This document shows positions 1-6,195 of a stretch of DNA of 18,597 nucleotides, piece by piece (positions within the stretch are counted from its first letter, which is position 1; each line of letters starts with the position of its first letter). The notes beneath the pieces are model-generated. The model did not search any database and was not told the DNA's origin. It saw nothing but the letters and a program-made list of their open reading frames with translations. The translations under genes and the position numbers were made by a program. The DNA is from Candidatus Woesearchaeota archaeon (GTDB lineage Archaea; Nanobdellota; Nanobdellia; Woesearchaeales; WJKV01), in the NCBI GenBank assembly GCA_019323495.1, contig JAHWHE010000036.1, positions 1 to 18,597 on the forward strand. Direction: 5' to 3'.

Positions 1-136
1 GATTTATTTCATCCAATGTGTATCTTTTGAGCCTGGATTTGTCTAGATGATAGATGAGCTCGCCTTTCTCGACGCTCTTTGCAGCAAACAGGCCCTGTCC
101 TTTTCCTTTTGTTTTCTTTACGATGTATTTTTTCAT
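1..136 (-). CDS. SET-domain protein (putative protein-lysine methyltransferase), 3' part cut by window edge
   Basis: Reading the minus strand from the ATG at 136 gives an open frame of 45 codons that runs off the left edge of the window. It begins MKKYIVKKTKGKGQGLFAAK and continues with SVEKGELIYHLD. The pattern G-x-G-x-G-L-F-A-x(4)-E-K-G-E-x-I is the standard N-terminal SET motif, which in this family forms part of the S-adenosylmethionine pocket. Known SET proteins transfer methyl groups to lysines; the target cannot be seen here. The catalytic NHS and GEE/Y motifs would lie outside the window, so activity cannot be judged. The gene diverges from the DUF5680-like gene and shares its TATA region; distance to the box suggests a leaderless or very short-leader transcript. 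The assignment rests on one motif, but it is a distinctive one. Confidence 0.8.
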   Translation of the reverse strand, partial: MKKYIVKKTKGKGQGLFAAKSVEKGELIYHLDKSRLKRYTLDEIN

Positions 137-158
137 AACTGCTTTTAGTTTGTATAGA

Positions 159-171
159 TTTATATATTTAT
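159..171. promoter_or_regulatory. Shared bidirectional TATA box
   Basis: The 13-bp A/T run TTTATATATTTAT reads as a good archaeal TATA element on both strands. Its centre is about 25 bp from the ATG at 189 on the plus strand and about 28 bp from the ATG at 136 on the minus strand. These are the distances expected for nearly leaderless transcripts in both directions. No second box is visible between the two starts. Confidence 0.55.
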
Positions 172-188
172 TCCTTTTATTATTCTAT

Positions 189-677
189 ATGGTGTTTGAA
201 AAAACAAAACTAACTGAATTCTTATTGAAAGCTAGAATGAAGGGTTATGCAGGAGATGCTCCAAAAATAGATAATCCGCAGCGGCCAGGCTTTATTGAGT
301 TTGCGCCGTACAAGGAAGATGATCTTGAATATGTTGACAGTTATGCTGGCTATTATTTCGCGCCTGGACAAGAAGTTATTCGCTTCAAAGGAAAACCGAT
401 ATGGAACATGTCCTACAACGGCGGGATGAAGATGGAATTTCATGGCGATCATGACTTCACGCACAAAGTTTTTCTATTTCTGGGAAAAGCACTGCAGAAA
501 GTCAGTCCAGAACGACCGTTCAGAGGCCCGGACAAATTCAAGGACGGAGATTTCATGTACATTGACAAGAGCGAAGGAGACATCGCACAATTCAAAGGTA
601 CTGAGATAATATTCTTCAAAGGAAAAGAAGTCTTCAGGCAGGATTACATGGGCGGGTTTATTGTTTGGAAAGAATAA
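189..677 (+). CDS. DUF5680-like protein with internal duplication
   Basis: This is a 162-residue soluble protein starting MVFEKTKLTEFLLKAR. An in-frame upstream start at 54 would add a hydrophobic segment read from promoter DNA and from the opposite SET gene, so it is rejected; the TATA box at 159-171 fits a start at 189. Residues about 45-80 contain DSYAGYYF, GQEVIRFKGKPIWNMSY and a following NGG, which I recall as the pattern of DUF5680 (DSY-G--F-G-E-V----P-W-MNY-G). A second copy of the core occurs at about residues 134-157 (FKGTEIIFFKGKEVF then DYMGG), so the fold seems to contain a repeated unit. No catalytic residues are evident and the function of the family is not known to me. It stands alone, followed by the proteasome gene with its own promoter. 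Confidence 0.75.
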   Translation: MVFEKTKLTEFLLKARMKGYAGDAPKIDNPQRPGFIEFAPYKEDDLEYVDSYAGYYFAPGQEVIRFKGKPIWNMSYNGGMKMEFHGDHDFTHKVFLFLGKALQKVSPERPFRGPDKFKDGDFMYIDKSEGDIAQFKGTEIIFFKGKEVFRQDYMGGFIVWKE

Positions 678-680
678 ATG

Positions 681-700
681 GAACCGAAAACTTTATATAT
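681..700 (+). promoter_or_regulatory. BRE/TATA promoter of the proteasome beta gene
   Basis: A purine-rich BRE-like stretch (GAACCGAAAA) is followed directly by CTTTATATAT. The expected transcription start is near 720, which leaves a leader of roughly 25 nt before the ATG at 748. A weak Shine-Dalgarno-like AAGGTAG lies at 734-740. Confidence 0.7.
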
Positions 701-747
701 CCCCCATCTCATACACATTCATCAAGAGTTCTTAAGGTAGAATAAGA

Positions 748-1389
748 ATGGTAAATGAAGAGAGTCAAAAGTTGAAGACCGGTACAACCACTGTTGGTAT
801 TGTTTGCACTGATGGTGTTGTTCTGGGAGCGGATATGAGAGCCACAGCCGGCGGAATGATAATACAGAAAGACGTAGAGAAGATCGTACCTATTACAGAC
901 AAAATAGCACTGACGACAGCTGGCAATGTTTCTGACATTCAGTTATTGGTCAAATTGATCAAGGCTGAGCTAAAACTTAAAGAAGTTAGGACTGGTCAGA
1001 AACCTAGTGTGAAAGCTGCAGCCAATTTGCTTGGCAACATGGTGTACCAGACAATAAGGCAGCCGTTCTTTCCAGGGATCGCGCACTTTATTTTGGCAGG
1101 AGCAGATGATGAAGGAATTCACCTGTATGATTTGTTCCCTGACGGAAGCGTGAATCACTACAAAGACTATGTGACGACTGGAAGCGGTATGGTTTTTACC
1201 CTTGGTGTCTTAGAAGCAGAGTACAAAAAAGACATGACTATTGCAGACGGAGTGAAGTTGGTGAAAAAAGCCATCAGTGCGTCATTGCAGAGGGATGCGT
1301 ATTCTGGCGAGGGAATCCTGCTTTACACTATTACGCAGGCTGGCGCGAAAAAGCACAGCGAAAAAAGGATACCGAGAAATATCGAATAA
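748..1389 (+). CDS. psmB: Proteasome subunit beta (N-terminal threonine hydrolase)
   Basis: This 213-residue protein is the proteolytic subunit of the archaeal 20S proteasome, which forms the two inner heptameric rings and cleaves unfolded proteins delivered by PAN/Cdc48-type ATPases. A 12-residue propeptide ending in Gly12 precedes TTTVGIVCTDGVVLGAD, so Thr13 becomes the catalytic Thr1 after self-cleavage. The partners are present: Asp29 (D17 of the mature enzyme), Lys45 (K33, in VEKIVPI), the TTGSG loop with Ser145 (S129), and Asp183 with Ser186 in QRDAYSG (D166 and S169). Length is usual for the family (about 200-215). The alpha subunit is not in this window. The C-terminal end (HSEKRIPRNIE) is short and basic. 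The gene has its own promoter and a T-rich tract after the stop, so it is probably monocistronic. Confidence 0.97.
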   Translation: MVNEESQKLKTGTTTVGIVCTDGVVLGADMRATAGGMIIQKDVEKIVPITDKIALTTAGNVSDIQLLVKLIKAELKLKEVRTGQKPSVKAAANLLGNMVYQTIRQPFFPGIAHFILAGADDEGIHLYDLFPDGSVNHYKDYVTTGSGMVFTLGVLEAEYKKDMTIADGVKLVKKAISASLQRDAYSGEGILLYTITQAGAKKHSEKRIPRNIE

Positions 1390-1390
1390 A

Positions 1391-1405
1391 TTTTTCTTAT
1401 TTTTT
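1391..1405 (+). terminator. T-rich terminator after psmB
   Basis: The run TTTTTCTTATTTTTT begins two bases after the psmB stop codon. Archaeal RNA polymerase terminates at U-rich tracts of this type, and aCPSF1/FttA, encoded next door, acts at such sites. No GC stem is seen. Confidence 0.5.
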
Positions 1406-1439
1406 AAAAATGAATATACCTTGAATCTTGGAAAAAACA

Positions 1440-1447
1440 TTTAAAAA
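1440..1447 (+). promoter_or_regulatory. TATA-like box of the aCPSF1 gene
   Basis: TTTAAAAA is centred about 20 bp before the ATG at 1464. That spacing implies an essentially leaderless transcript, consistent with the lack of a Shine-Dalgarno sequence before this start. Confidence 0.45.
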
Positions 1448-1463
1448 TTTGAGTTAGTTTAAA

Positions 1464-3362
1464 ATGGGAGACATATTAAAAGAAATTTTAGAAATAGTAG
1501 GAGAAGGCAGGATTAGTCTTGCCTGTTTTGAAGGAGCCAACATAGTTCTGTATACAAAAGACAAGGAATTTTTCCTTGACAATAAAGGGATAATAAAGAA
1601 AGCAGTTGACGAGTTCAAGAAAAGAGTTGAACTGAGGCCTGATCCAAGCATCTGCCTTTCTCAGGAAAAAACAAAGAAGATAATTGAAGGCTTGATTCCG
1701 CAGGAAGCAGGCTTGTCGCAAGTAATTTTCGATCCTCAAAGAAGCCAGGTGGTAATTGAAACAGAAAAGCCGGGCCTGGCGATAGGAAAGCAGGGTTCTA
1801 TATTAAAGGACATAAGAGAGCAAACTCTATGGATTCCGTTAGTAAGGAGAACACCTGCAATAAGATCCCAGCTGATAGAAGACATAAGGAGTGTTTTATA
1901 TGAGAACAACGATTTCAGGAGATCTTTCCTCGACAAGACAGGAAAAAGAATATATTGCGGATGGATGAGAGGAAAAAGACAGGAATGGATCCGAGTCTCT
2001 TTCATGGGAGCTGCAAGACAAGTAGGAAGGAGCGCAATACTGCTCCAGACACCTGAATCAAGGGTCCTGCTTGACTGCGGTGTTGATGTTTCTGCATCAG
2101 ACGAATCAGCATATCCTCATTTCGAATTGCCTGAATTAAAAGTAGACGAACTTGATGCAGTCATCATAACACATTCGCACGTCGACCACAGCGGTCTGAT
2201 ACCATTATTGTTCAAGTACGGCTACAAAGGCCCTATCTACTGTACAGAACCTACGAGAGATGTAATGGCGCTACTGCAGTTGGACATGATAAAGATATTG
2301 AGATCAGATGGAAAAGAGCCATTGTTTAGTTCTGACGACATCAAGGAAATGGTGAAGCACACTATCTGCCTTGAGTTTGATGAAGTCACTGACATCACGC
2401 CCGATGTAAGGATTACTTTGTACAATGCAGGACACATACTTGGAAGCGCGATGGTCCATCTGCACATAGGAAACGGCCTTCACAACATGCTTTATACAGG
2501 AGATTTCAAGTACGAAAAATCAAACCTCCTAGAAGGTGCAATAACAAAGTTTCCAAGGCTCGAAACCTTGATGATGGAAGGAACTTACGGCGGAAAAGAA
2601 AACATACTTCCGACGAGAAAAGAATGCGAGGACGAGTTCGCAGCCATTGTCAAGGAAACAGTGAAGAGGGGCGGAAAGGTTTTGATGCCAGTGCTTGGTA
2701 GCGGAAGGGCGCAGGAAGTTCTCTTGATCATAGAAAAAATGATCAAGGAAGGCGAGATACCGAAGATCCCTATCTACATTGACGGTATGGTGTGGGACAT
2801 CACTGCGATACATACTGCATATCCTGAATTCCTTAACATCAAGGTAAGGAAGCAGATCTTCCACAAAGACAGCAATCCGTTCCTTGCAGACTTCTTCAAG
2901 AGAGTTGGAAGCCAGAAAGAAAGAGAACAGATATGCCTTGAAGAAGGCCCGTGCGTGATACTCGCGACATCTGGTATGATGGTGGGCGGTCCTAGTGTAC
3001 AGTATTTCAAGTCATTGTCAGAAAACAAAAAGAACTGCTTGATATTCACTTGTTATTTGGGTCCTGGAACCCTGGCGCAAAGATTGGCGCTTGGCGAGAA
3101 AGAAATCGGCTTTGAGATCGGACAGAACAAGAGAGAAGTGATCAAGGTGAAGATGGACATCCACAAACTTGACGGTTTCACAGGACACGCAGGAAGAAAT
3201 GAATTGATAAATTTTGTAGGCGCCTGCGAACCAAAGCCCAGAAAAGTCATAATTGTCCATGGAGAAAGCAGAAGATGCCTTGACTTGGCAAGTTCATTGC
3301 ATAAAAGGTACAAAGTAGAGACAAGCGCTCCTAGGAATCTTGAAAGTGTCAGGTTGAGATAG
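1464..3362 (+). CDS. fttA: aCPSF1/FttA: KH-domain beta-CASP ribonuclease, transcription termination factor
   Basis: This 632-residue protein matches the archaeal cleavage/polyadenylation-factor homologue that ends transcription at U-rich sites by cutting nascent RNA. The N-terminal 150 or so residues are the two KH modules, with the RNA-contact loop GLAIGKQGS at about 104-112. The metallo-beta-lactamase core starts near 176; its zinc motif is THSHVDHSG (His237, His239, Asp241, His242), followed by AGHILGSA (His324) and TGDFKY (Asp347). The beta-CASP insert carries LGSGRAQE and ATSGMMVGGP. Late motifs are GFTGHAGR (His near 585) and VHGES (His near 599). All metal ligands are visible, so activity is expected. 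One motif reads EGTYGG where I recall ESTYGG as usual. Length is typical. It is followed by a separately promoted nuclease-like gene. Confidence 0.96.
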   Translation: MGDILKEILEIVGEGRISLACFEGANIVLYTKDKEFFLDNKGIIKKAVDEFKKRVELRPDPSICLSQEKTKKIIEGLIPQEAGLSQVIFDPQRSQVVIETEKPGLAIGKQGSILKDIREQTLWIPLVRRTPAIRSQLIEDIRSVLYENNDFRRSFLDKTGKRIYCGWMRGKRQEWIRVSFMGAARQVGRSAILLQTPESRVLLDCGVDVSASDESAYPHFELPELKVDELDAVIITHSHVDHSGLIPLLFKYGYKGPIYCTEPTRDVMALLQLDMIKILRSDGKEPLFSSDDIKEMVKHTICLEFDEVTDITPDVRITLYNAGHILGSAMVHLHIGNGLHNMLYTGDFKYEKSNLLEGAITKFPRLETLMMEGTYGGKENILPTRKECEDEFAAIVKETVKRGGKVLMPVLGSGRAQEVLLIIEKMIKEGEIPKIPIYIDGMVWDITAIHTAYPEFLNIKVRKQIFHKDSNPFLADFFKRVGSQKEREQICLEEGPCVILATSGMMVGGPSVQYFKSLSENKKNCLIFTCYLGPGTLAQRLALGEKEIGFEIGQNKREVIKVKMDIHKLDGFTGHAGRNELINFVGACEPKPRKVIIVHGESRRCLDLASSLHKRYKVETSAPRNLESVRLR

Positions 3363-3400
3363 TAGTAACGATTTTCTTTTATATTTATCGTAAATTTTAC

Positions 3401-3416
3401 GGAAAAGTATATAAAG
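3401..3416 (+). promoter_or_regulatory. BRE/TATA promoter of the PD-(D/E)XK-like gene
   Basis: CGGAAAAG (BRE-like) is followed by TATATAAA at 3409-3416. The expected start of transcription is about 3438, leaving a leader of some 10-23 nt, depending on the start codon used (GTG 3449 or ATG 3461). Confidence 0.65.
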
Positions 3417-3460
3417 ACAAAATGCTTTCTTGTACTTAGGAAAAGGGTGTGGAAAGGGTG

Positions 3461-5275
3461 ATGAATTATAAAGTAATTACTTGTATAAGTGGTAAAAGTA
3501 AAGGCAAGACTAGCGGACAGTATGTTCATAATCGTAGACTGTATTCTGATGAAGTGATTAGGCAAAGGTTATTTGATGAGCTAGGGCTCAAGCCTGGCCA
3601 GGAAATCGGCACAAAAGCCCTTATAGAATTGGATTCACAGTACAGGGCGAGAAAAAAGAAAAAGCTATTCAGCCTTGGACCGCAGTTGAGAGCGAAGGCC
3701 TTTGAACTGGCAGGAAATTCTAGTTTGGCCACTGCAATGGATTATTTTGGATTACAACAGCCAAAGCCAAGAATAGAAACCTGGACAGATGAAACAGCAA
3801 GAACTGCGTTAATCAAGGCAGGATATTCGCCTGAGCAAACAATCCAAACCACAGATTTCAGGGAAAGGATAAGGGCTCTGGCGAAAAAAGATGATTATTT
3901 TAAAGGCCTTGATTTCTATATCAGAAGAAGGGCAAGCCAGGAATACGGAGTGCAGACAGAATCAAGAGGATTAGAAGCGATAGGCTTCACAGGCAACAGT
4001 AGGTTTACACCAACAGACGAGGAAATACAGGCTGCAATCGCGCAGTTCTGGCCAAAGGAAAAAGTTGAAGCGTTCAAGCAGGGAGAAGCAGAGCTAGGAA
4101 ACAAAAAAGACTTTGGAAAAGCATTCCCACATATTTATGAAGTGATAAGATCCAGATCTTACAGAGGAAAAAATCAAAAAGGTTTCGATGAAAGACTAAA
4201 TGCATATATTCCAGGGCTGGCGAATCTTGTGAGCGCGGTGTCTGGCACTGACGATTTTATAGGAGATGATCTAAGAAATGAATTCTTTCAAAGAAGGGAC
4301 ATCAGCCATGAGACTTTGCGCTACAACTCTGTTCCGTTCTTAAGAAAGATCTGCCGCAGGGTAAACCATGTGGCAAGAGAAAAAGGAATAACTTTCAACG
4401 AGGCTGTTGCAGAATTAGCAGGCCTCCATCCGTCTGAATTTGTCAAGGACCTATGGGGCATAAAAGAGGTTGGAAGGACAGCAGAATTATTGGTCGAGCT
4501 TATTGCATTAGGAACATTGATCATTGATCCTGACAAAAATGGAAATATCTATCAGAACGGTTTTGCAAAGATCTTTAATGTGCCTTTGGTGGCTGTCGAG
4601 CCAAATATAAAACTTAAGGAAACAATAGAGCTAGTGCAAGAAACAGGAGAAAACGTAGAGAATCCTATGACTTTGTATCGCTATGAAGGTGATTCGCTTG
4701 TAGTCAATAACAGACTGCTTCCTGATCTCAGGACAAGGTCTCAAAATGGAAATAGAACCAGGAATTTTGCAATCGAAGTCAAATCCGGCTACCACGAAGC
4801 AAATGCAAGAAGACTTCTTGGCAGGTTCGATGGCGGCGAATACATGTGGTGGGACAAGGAAACAGAAGAAGGATATCCTGTGCATGGAAGAATCGCAGCG
4901 TTGCTGATGAGGGACAAAGTAGTCAATGCAGTAAGAAATGAATTGACAGACGACGGCTACAGGGTTTTGTCTTCAGAGAGAATCTTATGCTATCTTGGAA
5001 TATTATTAAATCACCTAGGACGATCGCCCTTTCACGAGGCAGTTGCAGAAGCAGTACCGCGTTTGGACAGTCTAGACCCTATCTTACAGCATGCGAAAGA
5101 TGTTGTACAGATACCACACATCCTGATGCGCGGTACACGGACTGCCGAAAGAAGATTCATGCAGCACAACATTAGGAATCTTGTCTTGAAGCTTGAAGAA
5201 TTGGCAACTTTGTCATCAGAACCTGAATTCTCTCCAGAGACTCTTGAAAGAGAGCTCGAAGAAGTTCCTTTTTAA
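3461..5275 (+). CDS. Large unrecognised protein with a PD-(D/E)XK nuclease-like core
   Basis: I do not recognise the family of this 604-residue protein. An in-frame GTG at 3449 would add four residues and also has AGGA upstream, so the start is uncertain. The clearest signal lies in the C-terminal half (numbering from the ATG). A helix with Glu342 (GRTAELLVELIALG) is followed by LLPDLRTR with Asp422 and then, after a short hairpin-like loop, NFAIEVKSGY with Glu439 and Lys441. The order E...PD...(D/E)xK is that of metal-dependent nucleases such as Hjc and restriction enzymes. A basic stretch (RARKKKKLF) lies near residue 65. Three segments beginning S/T-D-E (about 29-44, 109-124 and 185-200) look like repeated short helical units. 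It sits between two nucleases, but each has its own promoter. Nuclease function is inference from motif order only. Confidence 0.85.
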   Translation: MNYKVITCISGKSKGKTSGQYVHNRRLYSDEVIRQRLFDELGLKPGQEIGTKALIELDSQYRARKKKKLFSLGPQLRAKAFELAGNSSLATAMDYFGLQQPKPRIETWTDETARTALIKAGYSPEQTIQTTDFRERIRALAKKDDYFKGLDFYIRRRASQEYGVQTESRGLEAIGFTGNSRFTPTDEEIQAAIAQFWPKEKVEAFKQGEAELGNKKDFGKAFPHIYEVIRSRSYRGKNQKGFDERLNAYIPGLANLVSAVSGTDDFIGDDLRNEFFQRRDISHETLRYNSVPFLRKICRRVNHVAREKGITFNEAVAELAGLHPSEFVKDLWGIKEVGRTAELLVELIALGTLIIDPDKNGNIYQNGFAKIFNVPLVAVEPNIKLKETIELVQETGENVENPMTLYRYEGDSLVVNNRLLPDLRTRSQNGNRTRNFAIEVKSGYHEANARRLLGRFDGGEYMWWDKETEEGYPVHGRIAALLMRDKVVNAVRNELTDDGYRVLSSERILCYLGILLNHLGRSPFHEAVAEAVPRLDSLDPILQHAKDVVQIPHILMRGTRTAERRFMQHNIRNLVLKLEELATLSSEPEFSPETLERELEEVPF

Positions 5276-5289
5276 ATGATAAAGCAATC

Positions 5290-5298
5290 TTTTTATAT
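5290..5298 (+). promoter_or_regulatory. TATA box of the YprB-type exonuclease gene
   Basis: TTTTTATAT is centred about 26 bp before the ATG at 5320, immediately after the stop codon of the previous gene. The spacing points to a leaderless transcript; no Shine-Dalgarno sequence is seen. Confidence 0.55.
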
Positions 5299-5319
5299 TG
5301 AATTTTTTTCTGACAGCAT

Positions 5320-6195
5320 ATGGGGACTAGAATCGAAGAAAAGCTAAAGGGGAAAGTATGTGTTGTCAAAGATAAGGACTTTGAAGGAAGATGCTATCTT
5401 ATGAGAAAGACTCTGGGAGGCATGAGAACAGGACCTATCGGCAATTACATAATAAAACATCTTAACAGCTGGTTAAGAGGAAGTCTTTTGAATGTGGATG
5501 AGCTGCCTTCTAATATAACGAAGCATGTTTATTTCAGGCCTGAAGAAGCTATTTTTGTTGACACTGAAACACTGGGATTGGCTTACAGCAATCCAATCTT
5601 TCTGATCGGCTACGGCTATGTCAAAGAGCAAGATGTAGTCATAGACCTTCTCTTGGCAAGAACTCCGCTCGAAGAAGAGGCGATGCTTAGATTCTTCAAC
5701 AAGTTTTCAAGCAATTTCAAGCAGATGATTTCGTACAACGGCTTGAGATTCGACAACAGGAGGCTTGTTGTAAGAAACAGGTCTTACCAGATTGACTGGG
5801 AATGGCCTGACAGGAATCATCTTGATCTTTACAAGTTTATCCATCCGTTCATAGCTCATCATCTTGGCAACGGCAATAAAAACGGAGACAAGAAAAAAAG
5901 AAAGACATCCAAATTGGGAGATGTTGAGAAGATACTTTTCGGATTGGAGAGAGAAGAAGATCTTCCGAGCGCAGAAGTGCCGAAAGCGTACGAAGAATAC
6001 ATTCTTGGAGGAAGTCCTGATAATCTTGTAAAAGCGATAAAGCATAATGATGTTGATGTTGTTTCATTAGTTGCGACTTATCTTAGGATATTGATAGATC
6101 CAAAATTCAAGCAAAGAATACTTGAATATAAGAATAGAAAGAATCGGAACATCAAAATAAGTTCTAAGTCTGATCAAACAGAAGACCTTCAGTAA
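5320..6195 (+). CDS. RNase H-fold 3'-5' exonuclease (YprB/RNase_H_2 type)
   Basis: This 291-residue protein carries the DEDD exonuclease motifs in order. Exo I is FVDTETLGLA (Asp81, Glu83), exo II is SYNGLRFDNRRL (Asn140 to Asp145), HLDLYKF lies near 167-173, and exo III is KHNDVDVVSL (Asn243, Asp244, Asp246). This combination, with the spaced YNGxxFD and HNxxDVxSL motifs, is the RNase_H_2 (YprB-like) group of predicted 3'-5' nucleases; the natural substrate of archaeal members is not established as far as I know. A Lys-rich loop sits at about 187-197, and the C-terminal tail is basic and then acidic. The last 32 bp overlap the end of the opposing DnaG-like gene. A T run at 6223-6230, inside that gene, could end the transcript. 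Confidence 0.9.
   Translation: MGTRIEEKLKGKVCVVKDKDFEGRCYLMRKTLGGMRTGPIGNYIIKHLNSWLRGSLLNVDELPSNITKHVYFRPEEAIFVDTETLGLAYSNPIFLIGYGYVKEQDVVIDLLLARTPLEEEAMLRFFNKFSSNFKQMISYNGLRFDNRRLVVRNRSYQIDWEWPDRNHLDLYKFIHPFIAHHLGNGNKNGDKKKRKTSKLGDVEKILFGLEREEDLPSAEVPKAYEEYILGGSPDNLVKAIKHNDVDVVSLVATYLRILIDPKFKQRILEYKNRKNRNIKISSKSDQTEDLQ

Noticed and set aside
54..188. N-terminal extension of the DUF5680-like frame with a hydrophobic segment
   Set aside because: It is read from promoter DNA and from the antisense of the SET gene. The TATA box at 159-171 would lie inside it, and the conserved protein begins at 189.
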